64,000 nt of DNA from Trochalopteron elliotii (GCA_024734555.1 JANPWX010000028.1:451694-515693); one strand, 5' to 3'. Shown: positions 23,095-38,429, counted from the first letter of the stretch. The notes: generated by a model not told the origin, from the sequence alone. A program made the numbers and translations.

Positions 23095-26000
23095 TGGTTC
23101 CATGTGACGTAGGGCACAGGGCCTGAAAATCTGATTACTTCAGAGACTAGGGTTTCATAGTCACTTAACACTAGCATTGTTGCAAATGACCAGAATTAGG
23201 ACAAGAGAAGTAGGCATGAAATGCTTGATCATAAATATCAGGCCTCCAGAGAGAATGAAAGCTTCTGGTTTTAATAAGAGAACAGTCTTTTTTTTTTTTT
23301 TTTCTTTTTTTTTAATAGCATCATCAGACTCTAAGAAGGCTCATTTCTGCTTCAGCAGACAACTGGAGCAACTTGGAAGTCATGGACATTGCTATCAATA
23401 ATACTAGTAAGCCTGTACCTTAAGGTTTGACAGAAAAAATATAAATCGTCCTCAGAAGTAGCTCACAAGTTATATGTGTATATTTTTCTTGTAAACATAT
23501 CTAATTAATCTGTATGGAAGTGTGTTTAAAAAGGTTGCAATTCATCTTAATGAGTTAATGCTTTTTTTGCGGCTGTCTCTGCACTTCAGATGAGAAAAAC
23601 TATTAATTTGTCAGTTGAGCTCTTCATTAATGTGATCCTCAAGATTCAATATTTTGCCTTGTGTCTAACACAAAGTTGTGGATATGTCAACTTAATATAT
23701 TCGAAACTACAGGAAAATTCATTTTCTGCCTTATATTCCATCATATTCCTCAGTTACATGGTTGAGTCAAAACACTGACTTGACAAGGTGACACACACTT
23801 GTAAGAGGTGATGACTTGCATCATTAGCAAGTAACATTTCTAGAGAATTCAAGTTGCTTTAAATGCTTTTTGTCAGTGCTGTTGTGTTCCAACTCTGAAA
23901 AGGTGTTTGTTGCCCAAAAAAAGAAGGCCTTTGCAGTCACCACTTCCTCTTGAAATCCTGTGTATTCACCACTTACTCTTGAAAAGCAGTGTTGAATTGG
24001 CCATAAAACCATCTCAGATTGCTGGTGCCCAAACAGAGCAATTACAGCAAAATGAGAATCTGAATCTTCTGCCTCAGTTTTAGAACTTGAAGTCCATAAA
24101 GTAAATATTTTTAAGAAGCATCAGTAAATCTGGTCAAATACTGTGGGCATATAGAAACACTCAGCTGAATTTCCTTGGTGTGTCACTTTCAGAGGTCTAT
24201 GGACACTTAATAGCTAATACCTCACATCTTCCACTACTGCAGAATGAGCATTAAGCTTCCGTGAGATGGATAAATTTCCATTTTTTTTTCTTGAGGCCTT
24301 TCTGAATGCTGGAGGTAGCACCCAGGTTTCATGACAAGCAGCTGGGCTCCAGTTTTGCAGCAGGGAGTGGGAGGAGACATGGAGATCCCAGAAATGGAGC
24401 CTGCAGTGCCACCACACACTTTTGGAATGTCACGGATGCTGTGGTGGCACCCACAATGTATGGTTCTATCCAAGCATATCTCGGTGCACCTCTCACAGGA
24501 GGCTGTAGCCTAAACTGAGAACTGACATCAAAGGCTAGCCAGGAAGGATAAAGTGTGATGTGAAAATCCTTGGTCTACCTGAAAGCTGGGCCATGGCAGT
24601 GAATGTTAAGCATAACCCAGCCTAGAACTTGGCCTTTGTCAATGCTGCTGCCACTTTGACTATTCCGTGCCTTTATGTTCATTTGCACACCACTGGTTTT
24701 ATTTAGATGCTATAATGGAGAGCCAAGAATAAATTCAGAGCACATTGGAGGAAACCTGGACTCACTGTGGCCAGTGGTAATGTTGCCACTGACTTGAGCT
24801 TTATGGATACCACATTTTCAGACCCTAAGAAATCCCCCTTTCTGTTCCAGAGTGCTTTACCCACACAGCAGCTGCAGTCATAATGGTCTTGGCCATTTTT
24901 CTATCCATTTGTGATGTTTTTCAGATGGATAACTGGCTTTTTGCATTTCACATTCTTGTATTTTGTTTTTAAATTTGTGGTTCTGCAGTTTTTGAGCCAT
25001 AGACTGAAAGACAAGACAAGCCTGCAACTCGTTGCTCCATCCCTGAGAAGCCTTGCCAATGGATGGTGTATCCTTTCCACTGCAGATAATTGACTGTATA
25101 TTTCCCCACAATGTTTTTATTGTATTTTACAGAGAAAAGTAATAAAAATAGAGGTTGTATCAGAAGCAAAGCAGTGTTTCCATTCCTCAGGCAATGTTTT
25201 TCAGTAACCGAAAGGAAAACACCTCCCCACCCTTTCCTGGTCACTGTACTTGGTATATGGTTCTCAGTAAGAAGAAAACCAGATGCCATGTTTAAATGTA
25301 AGATGGCAGGAACCAGAAAAGCAGAAAAATAGGTCCCAATTCAGGGAAGTATTCGCAGATAGTCTTTGTATTCTTTGAAGTGCAATATGGACACTAATGC
25401 TTCCAGAGACATCTGCAAAGACCCTTTGATACGTGCCCTAGAGGATTGCTGTTGGTGTGTGATAAAGGCCTGGGTGATGCAGTGAGCACTGGGGATTACC
25501 TGCAGCATACTCAGGCAGGGTGTTGTCAGTGTCACACAAGGACGTGCAAGTAAATGCCATTTATGTGGCTCTAGTAATCCTGCGCAGAAGTGTAGCCTCA
25601 CAAGAGTTAAACAGACCTCAAAGCTACATTCCAGATCTCGGGGAGAATTCATTGCAGGCCAAGTCCGTGCAATCCAGTTATCCTTGTGATGGTAACTAAA
25701 AAGCATTTTACAGTGAATATAAAAACAATTATCTAAGCAGACATTTATTTCACTTTGCTGTAACTGGGTATATTAGTTTTCTGAACATTTTGATGAGGGT
25801 GAGAAGCAGACTAAATATCTATGGGCTTTAGCACTGAAGGTTCCAGTCTCACATGAGTTTTTTTTTTATGGAAAGGGAGGAGCCTTGGAAAACAAAATTT
25901 AAGGCAAATAAAGACTGGTCTATGAGTAAGGACCCTTTAGGCATCAAAATATACCATCATGAATGTCTAAGAATGGTCTGCCTGGTGTCACATCCTTGCA

Positions 26001-29000
26001 TTCAATAGAGGATAGAATAGTTAGATTATGGAGTGTTCTGTGAATTGTTGTGTAGAATGAAAGCTTTTGGTAAGCTGAGCTACTTAATCTAAGTTTGAAT
26101 GTCATCCATTATAAGTCTTAACATTCTTGCATTCTTGTTTGGTTTGTTTTTGTTTTTGGGGTTTTTTTAAAGATGCTATTACCAAAGATGAGATGATGCT
26201 TAAAAATTTCCAGCCAGATGTGTCTCCAAACTTTCCCAGAGATGACAGATACTCAGATGTAATTTGAATTAAACCCATTATATAGATAAGTTTGTTTTAT
26301 AGATGACTGCAGCTGTGAAGTTTGGATTCAGATCTGTAACTCCCCTCAGCTTTGAAGACTGTAGTCAAATCTGTGGTTTTGGGTTTGAATCTCCAGTTGC
26401 TTGTTGTGTCACACCGTCATTCACATCTGTTCCTCCACCAGCTCGGTGCAAATCTGTGATACCCGTTTCAGCCTCCGCAGAGCTGAAGCTCAGGAAGGCA
26501 GGCCCCTACACGAGCATGGTTACATATGAGCAGTGACAGCAGCATTTTGTAGGTCTGTAGGTTAACTGCCATCTACATGCCATCTAATGGCAATCAGTGA
26601 CCCACCACAGAGCACTGGCTGATGGCTCCTGCCCTGCAAAGTATGCTTTGCATGCTTTCTTCATATTATGTTTCTGTCTAAGTGAGAGCTGTAGCTTCCC
26701 ACAGGGATATTACATGATTGAGAGAGGGTTGGTGTAATTGCAGATGGGATGAAAGCTGCTCCTTGAGGTACTCTCTGAGGGTACCTCTCTTATCTATACA
26801 AAGTGGTTGCTGAGAAATAAACTAGGAGTGAGTTTACACCACCTCAGCTCCACAGGTGGGCACTGTTAACATGCAGTTAGGAGAAGGTGCTCCGTGTGAA
26901 AAATGAGAGAGAAAATATTCCACACAAGGGATGTTCCTGTGAGGATACAGTGCTTTGCACCTGAGGTCGTGCAGTTTCCCTCTCTTGTTTGCTCTACAGG
27001 CAGACCTTAAGGCTTCAGCCACACTGTAAAAAATAACAACCCACAAAAGTCTGTCTAGGAGGGTGTCACTCATTGTCACCATGGCATAGATGGCCTCACC
27101 AACTGCAGTGACAGAGCCACCCATGGTAAATGCAGGACAACTATTCTGACCTGTTAATAGTTGGCAGACTATTTGATGACAGTTGCAAGAATCTGATGCA
27201 CAGCAGTATCCTTTACAGCAGTTTAATCTTTGTCATCAAATCCCCCAGCAGCCATGATTAATAGCAGCACTTGAGCTTGTTTTGAAAGTTGTATATTTGG
27301 CAGCTATGAACTTTGATCTATGGTTTCGCTTTAAAGAATCATTATGACACAAACTTTTCCTGTAATCCTTCCATCTAATTAAACCACACACAAATACTAT
27401 GTGGGGAAATATGATGCTATTGATATAAGCTTTGTGTTTATTACATTATTTTAGGCACTTTATTAAAGTGGATAGTTGTTCCCAGCAAGATAGTAGATAA
27501 GCTCCCCAAAAACAATAACATCACCCAGAAAGAATATATAAGAGAATTTCCCAAGGCCAAATTCAATTAGAAACTTTCTTTGTTGATTAATACTGTGCCC
27601 TTGAACCTGTTGAGGGCTCAGATGTTTTAACCTGAGCTAAAATTACTAGCATTTAATGAATTCAGTCTACTAATGTGTACTTTTCCACAAAACATTTGCC
27701 TTTGTTCCAGAGAGTCAAAGAACTCCAATACCTGGCATCTCAGTGTCTGTCTTCCTGAAGTAGTTCTTCCAGTATTTGGGTACAATTTAATCAGGAAGTT
27801 TTCAAAAAGCCAAGAAAATTTATTTTCATGTAAATATTTTAAATAACAGAACATTCATCTTTTTGTAGCTGAATCAACCATAAACCAGCCATTTCTTGCT
27901 GGTCTCTATCCCACTGCATACTTTGTAGAGAAATTCCAATGAGGCAGATAATGCTCATGTTTTCAAGACAAAAATATGAATTGTGGATCAGTCTGATAAT
28001 TTTTTTTTTTTAAGGGCCAAAGTGCAGGGCTACTTAGTCTGGACTGAGTTGACTTGCTTGTGCATTTCATCTTCATGACCCCTGTATTTGTGCAGAAGTG
28101 GATTCTTTCCTCTAGAGCTGACTATGGAATCTCTGAGCAGCAGTTTTACGGAGATACTTGGAATCCCCAAAGTTCCTCCTGATTGATCTACATGGATCTC
28201 CTAATCTGTGTGCCACCAAACTGAGAGATAACAGAGCTGTAAATCACTACCTTGAAGCTCCTACTGCTGCCAGGGCCAACAGTGTTTATATTTGTCAATC
28301 ACCATTTTTTCCATATTTTTGGGGTAGGCTTCCAGCCAGCTGGCTTTTGGCTAAAACATTACTCCTGTCAGTACTGGTTAAGCCCAATGACCATGGTTTC
28401 TGAGTCAGCTGGAAACCAGACAAAGTACCAAGTATAATAATTTTCCCAAATTGTCTCACAAATTTGCAGAGACTTCATACAAATGTAGAACAGCTGAAAC
28501 AACATGAGTTGATCCCTTAGAGAATTCACAGCTGAGCACCCTCAAGCGGAGGAATAGCTGCCCATCACTGCTCTTTGGACATGATCAGAAAAGAGTGAAA
28601 GGGAACTGCTCTAATGCAATTCCATCTCCTTGTGCCAGGTTTTCTAGTCTTGGTATTAATACTCTGTGATGATCTGTGTCCAAGACTACCACAAAACTAA
28701 GCAGAATTAGCTGGGACATTTGTCATGTGTCCGTTGTCATGAGGGAGGCTGGATCAGTGGCCAGAAATGGCCTTGACCTAACCTGCTCCTGACATGAGCT
28801 ACTTGAGCTGTCATCCTCACTTCAGTGTCTCTTCTCTGGAAAGCAAGACTTGCTTAGGTAACCTGGAATCTCTCAGACATCTGCACAGTCAGGGCTTGTG
28901 TGACAGTTACAGCCTGGGCAGAGTGGAGGTGTCACATTATTCGCAACCAGCCACACAATCTTGTGTGTGGATATGGGGTCAAAATATATTTCATATACAA

Positions 29001-31574
29001 CTAGAGTAAAGTTTTGTATAAAGATCTTATAAAACCTCATGAGGACTTTTTACTAGTTCAAGGGCTGCTTCTTGTTCTTATTGAACTCAATGGGAATTTT
29101 GCTACTGACTTCAAAAGAAGTTGAAAGGAGCCATGAGGGGTTGATCTGCACTCCTACATGTGCACTTCTGCACACCAAATTTGCAGCTGGAAGGACTGTG
29201 TTTTAGCTGTTTTTGTTGCTGTACTTGTTGGGGTTTTGCTACTTGAGAGTTTGCATAAGCACAAGGTCTGCTACATGCAGATTGTCTACACACATGCAAA
29301 ACGTATGCAATGCAAAAAGGATTCATTAAGCTACCTCAATTGAGTGGCTTCAATCTCCAGAGAGGCAAAAATCTCTCCTAAGCACATTAATGGCTGGTGA
29401 AGAAGGTTCTTAATTTGCCGCTGTAGGATGCATAAAACCGAATCAAATATAAATTACTCCTTTTGCAGGCCTTTTCCAAGGCTTCAAAATGGAAAACTTC
29501 AGCTTCTATTCTATAAGCAGGCACAGAGCCTTAAGACCACATTCAAGAATCCAAACATGTCAAAGTGGTTTGGAACTTAACTTTAACCAATTCTGAGGGC
29601 TTTTTTTTCCATTCATTCTCTGTGGCAGTTTGGAAAGGATGAGACTTACCAACTTCATCCAAATGCACTCCACTAGGCAAGAGGGCCTCTTGCACAGGAG
29701 TTAAGGCTTTGATGGTTCAGAAATGGGAAGAAAGTTGTTTAGAATGGGAGCACCGTTTTAAACGAGCGATTCATTATGAATAAGAGAGTGACTTTACAAA
29801 TATCTGTCAGTTCTGTACAAACCATGTGAACACTGGAGGCTCCTGGGGACCAAGGCAAAGTCAGATAGAAGTAATTTCTGTGTCAGTAATAACATACTCT
29901 GTTTGCTTTACAGTTGACTGAGACCCAGCTGCTGATAACTTTGTGTTAGGGATGATTTAATAAATCATAGATCTTCCTGCTAGGAAACGCTCCTGCATTG
30001 CGTGCTTCAATAATGACCATCCTATTCTTGATAGTTACACATTCTGTGTGAGTCTAAATAGCATTACTCTTGCATAGATTTTTTATGTACCTCATATATT
30101 AGCAGGCATTATCATAACCTTCTTCAGTGATCCTGTAGCCAAGCCACATGCATTTAACTCTTTCAACATTCCCTGATGAAAACATTCCAGAAGAAACGTT
30201 GAGGAAGCATCAGGATCTCTGAGCAAGTGTGTAAAAGAAAGAAGTGTGGTTGGCCCCTCAGCCTCTCAAAAGAAAACTGCTTTGCTGGGTTTCCTGTCCT
30301 GCATGACTCTTCTGAATTAGTCAGACCATGGGCATGGGGTAGAAGATTGCAGAAGTTTCATAGAGGATGACTGCTGTTAAACCAGAGAGAATTGAGTGAC
30401 CAATATGATGCGTGTAGGAAGATATTGACTGTGGAGATGGAGAGCAGTAAGTGGAGAAGATTGGTGAAAGCCTACACAACCATGTGGTAGAGAGTTTGGC
30501 TTAGTCCCATAAAGCACCAGCACCTGGTTGCTGATAAAAAACAAATACAGTTTTCTGAGCTGACTGGTTTCTTTCCTCTTCATGAAAAATATGTACTTAA
30601 GATCTCACACTCTGAAGCTAACCCAGTCAACTTTTCAGAACAGGTTTAATATCTTTCCTTGTATTTGAGGTCAAAGGGTTTTGCTGCAGCTGCAGCTGCT
30701 GCTCAGTCAAATAATCTGGACCTGTTGCAGGAGTTACTAGTCAGAGCTCTGATTTGTGTCAGGTGTAGGTTTAAACCAGATGTGACAGGGATACTTTCTG
30801 GTGTTGAAAGCAAGAGAAGGTGTCCCACACTTCCTGGGAGCTTAGCCTCGGGCAATAGATACTTAAAATATATTTAAAAGGCAGACAATAAAAAAGTGAC
30901 ATTGTGAGTTATAATTCATGTAATAAACAGAAACATCCTCTACCATGGTTGTGCTGGTGCCTAGTGTTGATTTTTTTATGCTTTATATAAGACTTGCTTT
31001 ATGTCCAGGATTAGCTTTTCAACATCCAAGAGTGATAAGGGCTTTTGAAGGGCCGTAGCTAGCTAGGTGTAAGATAAAGCCACAGAGCAGCTACTAGCTT
31101 TCTTTCTGTTAAAGCAAATATAGGTACCAAACATAAAAGAAAGTGTCCTGGAGACAGGTACCGACACAGAAGCCTGATTTGGAGGTTCAGGTCTTTTAAA
31201 AGATGGAGTTTAGACTAAGAGGCCTTCATGGTTGAGAGGGAATGAGGAGACGGAAGGGAGGTTTGCACATATAAATCATCAACATATGCAAACTGGACTC
31301 ATGGTATCACAGCTTGGCTAGGCTTGCCTTTCAGCTCTGGCAGCCCTCAGTGTGAACAGGCAAGGACACAGCACAGATGCTCATCATCCATTTTGACCTG
31401 ACAGATGTTCCAACCAGAGTGTTTGACACCATTTTTTCACCAGGTTTTACGCCTGTAAGTCCTGATGGTATTTCATGGATCCTCACTTTGCGTTGACAAC
31501 AGTGTTTCAGTATATAGCCAGTGACTAAGAATACTTGGATGGACAGTTTAATTGTGATAATTAAGAAGAATTTT

Positions 31575-31626
31575 CTCACATTGATAGATAGACTTTCTAT
31601 CTCACATTGATAGTTAGACTTTCTAA
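31575..31626. repeat. 26-bp tandem duplication
   Basis: Two consecutive units begin with ctcacattgatag (31575 and 31601) and match at 24 of 26 positions. Confidence 0.88.
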
Positions 31627-34600
31627 AAAGCTGTTCACATCACTTGCTGTCTACTAAGGGTCTAATACTGCACCCTGTTTCCCTAAACATTAACAAAAAG
31701 GAGGAAATGTGTAAAATACCTATATGTTGCTGCCTGCATCTTAGAAACTCAGAATACGTCCTGCATATGTAAAAGCACAGCACAGCTCTCTTCAATAAGC
31801 AAAACGACAACACATGTATTTAAATATCAGAGTCTGCTTCTTTTCCCACACCTCTGTAAAATCAAAGTTTGAAACCCTGTAGGAGCTCTTTTAAAATATC
31901 CTGGCTTCCTTGCTGCAGACCATATGTTTTTTCAAAAACCAGGACTGCAAACTCGAATAATTGCATGACTTGCATTCTATCACTGTAGACTGTGCTCCAC
32001 TGGCTTCAACTGGCACGGTTTGGTAGCTGTTACAGATGCCACAATTCATTGCTTTGAAGTCTGCACATTAAAAAAATGGTGGGGAGGGAAAAAAAAAAGC
32101 TTTCAAAAGATTGCCTGACTTTCTGTTATGAATACATCGACGTTTCACAACATCTGTCATAGTCCCTGCCACTTCAGCTTCCTTCCTCTGCTCAGGCTTA
32201 TGGACTTTATGTTAATACTGGAGCAGCTGTGAATTCACACTCCGAGTGAGGTGCAGCAGAGTGGCAGGGGCAGGTAACTGCTTTCCCTGAGGATCAGGCC
32301 AGTAGGTGCTGCCTTGCTCCTGCTGACACAAGGTGTGGGACAGAGAAAGTGTGTGTAAATACAGTGACACTTCTCTGGAAGCACATTGTCATTGCAATAG
32401 TCTGCAATAGCTGTCCTTGTGAAAGAGCCTCAGATTGTCCCTGAGGAGCCTACAGGTACCCCAATCCCCTCCCAGCACTGCTCAGGCATTTCCCCTTCTT
32501 CCCTACTATTCTGCACAAGGAGTCATGGACAGCTGTGGCTTGGATCACTGGCTAACCTGCTTCTTTTCTTGCTGTTTGGAGGCTTAGGGCAGGGAATCCA
32601 TGCTCATGTCAGTCCATCATCACTACTAGCCAAGTGTTGCTGTTGGAGGAAATAAGCCTTCCCTGTGCTGTTTCTTTGGTTATTGATTTTCATATTCCTA
32701 GATGTAATCTGTATAACCTCATTCAGCTGTTAAATGACAGGACTCTGAGGCAAAAACATGTCCCAGGTGGACTTGCTATCAGTTTGTTTTAATTAGTTTT
32801 TGAAAATACTGCCAACAAGACAAAGCAGTGCTATTAGTGGTAACATTAGGCTTTGACATGGAAGTACTTGAACACTTAGAAAAAACACATTCACTTTGGC
32901 AACTTCAGCTGGCTCCCCAGAGAATTTGCAATGTGATAGCATTTTGCACACAGTACAATTTCCCCATTAGAAAAGTGACACCAGCCCGTCCTTGGCCTGT
33001 GCTAGCAGGGTTCCTCACATAGTGCTCATGCCCAGGGAGGTGCCCTGGCCGTCAGAAGGGTCCTGGCTGTGTTGAACTTTGGCTCTTCCATTCAGACTCC
33101 AAATGGAATAATTCCAGCCAGGCTGTTTTCGGGTTTGAATCTGGAGGCTCAGAGGGCGCTTCCCCTGATTCAGTGCTGTGTTCGATCACAGGCAGCTGTA
33201 ATCCCTGTAATCCATTTCACCCTGCTCGCCTTTTGCAGGGAGAGAAATGGTCTGACTCCATAAAAGCACGGAACACTGCCTGTGACCCTGCTTAAAAGCC
33301 AGAGGAAGGTGTCCTTGAAGCTATTAAGAGGAACTACGTGACAGTTCTTCAAATTATTTTGAGTATCAGCTTCAACTTCCTTGTTAATTTCCAATATATT
33401 TTTTATTTTCTTTCTATTTGCTAATAATATTCTGAACATGGTGCTCATCTGTTTTAGCTGAGGTGGTGCTACTGAGGTGGGTTCCTCCTCCCCCTCATAC
33501 TGTTGGTCTGTTTTATAGAACATGGGAAAAGGGTCAGGGCAAGCATAATTAAAATGCCAGCACATGAGCAGATTTTGTCCACATGTTCTTAAGATCTTGT
33601 TGTTCTTGAGCTGGCTGTTTCTATACACAGGTGTTAAGACCAAGCTATGTTGTAAGGGTTTCATATTAAAAAAAAGTATTTTTGATGTGGCATATTATTA
33701 GCTGCCAGCACTGCTGTCTTATCCCAGAAGGTAAAATGCAAAGTTTTTGCATAACACTGCACTTTGCCATTTTTGCAAAGTGAAGCATGTAGGTTTTGGG
33801 AAATGCATTTCAGCAGATACTGCTTTGTCTCTCCCTGTCAACTATGATTTGGGAGGGTTTCTAAATCTTTGCCACTTGAAATCACAGTAAGCTGAAACTT
33901 GCCCAAAAAACTGTCAGCCTTGTTGCTTTTTTTTCTCTAACATACTGTTCATTACTTCCATATACCTTCCTCCACAAATAAAAAGTGGCAAAAAAGGAAA
34001 CAAAGGACTTTTAAAAAAACCAGATTTCTAACTGGTGGTGATTTACAATCTTTGCAAACAATTAGACTTCAGTGAACACAGAGATTTTGTTTTTATTTTG
34101 ATGATTAGCATTTCTAAAGAAATCTATTTTGAAGCCTTGAGATACTGATGTTTGAAAAAATTAATTAGAACCATGCTGTGTTTTTCATAAGGATATGATT
34201 GTCTATCATGATGCTTGCAAAAGTTCAGATTTAAAATACAAAAACATTTATCCATGTTTAACTAAGAATCAAAAAAGAGGCGAGCATGAGAAGAGTAGTT
34301 GTTAGAGTAGAAGGGAACATTTTTCTCAAGTAAAATTCATGAACAGAAACCACCTTTGCTCCTGCTGCTCTTACCCCTTTTAGTTAACAGGATGCTAAGC
34401 TGGAGATCACAGTGACACACAAAAGTGATTCTCTGAACAAGCAAGGTTACGGATCAGCTCACCATTGTCGTTATCTTTCCTGAATATTTAGGATACCTCC
34501 AGGGGCAGAATTTGGGGTGTGGGGAGGGGCAAGGCTGGAATAAAAATTGAACAATGTTGAAATAGAGTGAAATGTGAATATATCATGCATGCATGAAGAT

Positions 34601-35933
34601 GCCATACCAGGGTCATGTCATTTTCTACCATGGAAGTTTTAACAGCAGCTGAGAAACACAAACAGAGCAGCCACCATTTGTAAAGATGGGGGTCTGTGCA
34701 TGTACACAGGTTTTATACATATTCTTCATACATAGTTACAACACATGGACAGTTGTCTAGTTACTACTTTATAGCCCACAGCAGAAAGTTGTAACTTCTA
34801 GGTTTCCATTCCTTTTTCCCCCAAAGAAGATATATAAAGCAAGTCAGATAAATTACTTTCTACAAGCACTGCTAACTCTCCCAGAATTATAAAAGGCAAT
34901 TACAGAAACCCAGCTAAGATGTAACAAGATGTCTGTAATCAAGTGGGATGAACTTTATCTAAAATGACTGTGCTAATGATTCTGACTCCCTCCGGATCTC
35001 CTTACATATACACAGGCATAATCTATAACACACAGCAGCCCTCCCCTTGCATACAGCAACTGCTTGTCATTTGTCTAAGATTTACTTAGTTCCAGTCCTA
35101 TGGTTTCTTTGCAAAAGGCAGTGCTTTTCTATCAATACTTTGCAAGGTGCTACCCATTAGACAGAGTGACATTTATACCTGTGCCTGGAGCAAAACCCTC
35201 TAAACTTTGCTGGGCTGAACATGAGCTACTTCTATTTCCCCTCCTGAAGTGGCACTTGGGAACATTTTGCACTTGGTGTTGGACATGCACAACTGTCTGT
35301 ACGGAAACCTAAAACCTTAGTGTTTTGAATATCAGGTGTGGCCTAATTCCTCCAGTACTGTAAAAGAGCACTGGCAACACAACTTAGCTGCCTCTGTTCT
35401 TAAACCAGACCTTGACTAGAGCTGCTACCCTGTGCCTTTTTACAGAATCCTGAGAGCAGAGATCAGTAATTTCACAAAGGGAAAATCCCTTTCCTTTGTC
35501 AGACCTCAAAGAGGCTTACTATAGCTAAGTATTGGGTGTGAGCCAATCTGTCCCACTTTTTCCTGCTTTTTCATAAAATTGAACTATACTGACAAGAAGC
35601 TGTGTAGTTATGAATATAATGGTACTGTCGATAGAGTGGATAGTTGTTACTTTCCTCAGTGTAACTCATCACCAGTAAACTAGGCCTGTATATTTACTTA
35701 TCTATGCTGAAATAAATACATTGTTGCAGTTGTGACTGTTACAGTTGAGACTGAAGTGAAACTTCCAGTTACAGCTTCCACTCGTATATCTAATTATAAT
35801 GTTCTTACTCTTTTACCAGCTTTGCTTGGCTGAAACATTGTATTTGCACTCATTTGAGAAAAGCATTCATGGTTTTATCAGTCATGAGTAATGTCGTCAT
35901 TTCTATTTCATACTAATAGCCACACAATCTTGC

Positions 35934-36019
35934 CTTCATATTCTATATATATATATATATAATATTCTGTATATATAACTTGTTATATAACTTCATATTC
36001 TATATATATAACTTGTTAT
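35934..36019. repeat. Compound TA-rich repeat
   Basis: A (TA)n run at about 35944-35960 is followed by degenerate copies of cttcatattctatatata and atataacttgttat. It is a microsatellite combined with a short tandem duplication, and would be highly variable between individuals. Confidence 0.9.
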
Positions 36020-38429
36020 TTTATATGAGTACTTATTTAGGCATACATACACAGACACATAAACTGATAAGGAAAAATATATCAGCATTAGGCTTTCAAG
36101 AAATTATGAAGTTAGAACAGAGTGAAAGGTTCACAATGAAACTCAAAACTTTACTGGCTATAAGATTTCATTACTAACACAAAACTCTGTCCAATACTTT
36201 GCTCAGGCCGGGGTCAACTTATTTTTAGCAGGCGGGATAGTCTTATAGTTAAAATACAGAGGAGAATAGGGTCACACAAAAACTTCACATTTCCGAGTAG
36301 CTCCTAAAAGAAGAAAAAAGGAAAAGGAATGAGGTCTTATATTGGCAAGAATGAAATTTTGCTCAATTCGGTGCAACAACTTTGGATTTGCCTTGATCTG
36401 TGTATATGGGAAGGATCTATATGTTTCTTTCTTTGTGTTTTCATCCACTGCACAACACCATTACTTTATTCTTCTACTGAAATTGTGGGGCAGAGATTGG
36501 TGTGGAATAACTCATCCATGCACTAGCCAGAAGCATCTCTTTAGATATGGAGGTTGGTGTGGTTCCCTTCTATGCCCTCCCTCCTTTCCCCTGTGAGTGT
36601 ATTCATGCCAATGAGATGGTTTTTAGAGAAGGAGGGGTGCTAATGCACACATAGTTACTCCAAGTTCCTGAATAGTTATCTTGGAAACAGCTCTGCACTT
36701 TCAAGAGTCATCTCCTCAGGCAGGAGGCAGCCATGCTTCCTATTTTAGTCAGTCACACACCCCAAGGTGTCAATGAGGAGAAAAAAGATCTTGCAATAGT
36801 AGTCACAGCACACAGAATGAGCAAGTCTCACATCAATGTCCATTTGCATTTGCTGAAGGGAGCATTGAATTAAAAATTAATTTCTAAACTTTACTTGTAA
36901 TTGGGAAGTACTTTCTAAATATCTAGAAACATAAAGTGTGCATTAACAAAGTTGGTCTTAGAAAGATGAAAAACAGAAAAAGAAAAAGTGACTGGATTTT
37001 CCCCTGTTAATTGCTTAACACTCTTCACTAAAGAATTTATTGTTGTAAAAAAAAAGATATCTTGAGCTAATAAAACAACATAAAAGTTGATGACTTTGCT
37101 GGTAGATTTATATGTGAGAATTCTAAGTTGAGAAGGAAGAATGAGTCAGTACTTCTGTCATGCAATAAGGTTTCAGAACATTCATCATCAGGAATCAGGA
37201 ACCTTGCATCTCTGAAGCTATGACACAAGCTGTGACATTTTCCTGAAAGGATTTTGGAAAAAAATATACACACTGGAATTTTACACCTGCCATTGGTTCC
37301 CTCCTTTGCATATTGGGAAAAACAATACCTTGTGAGCAGAGACATTTTAAACCCCTTTTATGGAAAGACCATTGTGTCCAGTATTGTGCTAATATTTTCT
37401 TAATCTAAGCAGATGTTTAAACGAAGTTGTAAGACTGCAGCATCCGTGGCTGCTGGGAATTGCCCAGTTCCAAGGCAGAGTCATGGAAACTTGCCATAAG
37501 GAATTATTCCTCCATGAAAATAAAGCATAGGTTTGGAGGTGACAGACTACCCCTGAGGAGAAACAAGGAACCCCTGAGAGAGTTCTTTTCTTTGGCACTT
37601 GGCTTTATGTGAGCTAGAAGCCCCCCTGGGTCTTCTGCAATTTTTCCAATGGGTGGGAAACAAAGTTAACATTTAGGAAAAGCAATTTTTGACTGCCAAA
37701 ACTGCAGTGCCTGACAGTTTTTCATTGAAGCAGAACTGATGAAAATCCAAATATTTGTGGATTTTGCTTCAGATGCAAATATTTTGTATAGCTTCAATCC
37801 CAAATTGAAGTCCCAATGGAATTTTGATTAAAACTCCTGATATCCATACCTCAGTGTTTCCCTCATTTCAAATAATATTAAGCTGAATATTTTTTAATAA
37901 CCTTCTGAGTGTATATACATGTCAAAAATATTTTAGCCTAGTACATGCCTATAATGTGGTATGTGTGTTTTCAAAGCAGACTTCAGTGAGGATTTTTATT
38001 CAGGGTGTGTTTTACATCCAAAATAATGAGCAGAAAAGATGATTATTTGCCAGGAGGTATCATTCAAACAACCAAACTGCACACTTGTTGGCCTTGGGTC
38101 AATTGTGCTATCAATTGCCTTATAGAAAATCAAACTCTGGAGCAAAAAAAATCACAGCTTAAAACAACAGTCAGTCTTGTGACGCTGGTTGGATTAACAG
38201 AAAGGATATTGCCAAGGCTGAATAAGCATCACTGTCTTCTGTCAGCTAAGTAGACACAGCAGATGTGGCAGAGTTGATTGCTGCAAGGAGAATTGTATAT
38301 AGAGTGATTTCAATTTTAAAAAAAAATCTAAGGTTTTGTTCACTGTATTCTGTGCTTGCAATTACAGGCATTCATATTAGTTCTTTGAAGCAGACAGATC
38401 AGGAAGGTGAAGCTGTATTCTCCTTCTTG
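36020..38429. other. Intergenic, nothing recognised
   Basis: AT-rich sequence with only short unrelated open frames on both strands. No repeat family or RNA gene is recognised. Confidence 0.7.

Larger units (their letters stand above)
22471..35933. other. Gene-poor AT-rich DNA downstream of TBX18
   Basis: No exon chain, RNA gene or sizeable repeat is recognised. There are T-rich runs at about 23287-23315 and 28000-28011, a 26-bp tandem duplication at 31575-31626, and one 164-codon minus-strand open frame (33170-33664) without recognisable domains. A small part just after 22471 may be 3' UTR of a longer TBX18 transcript. Confidence 0.7.
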
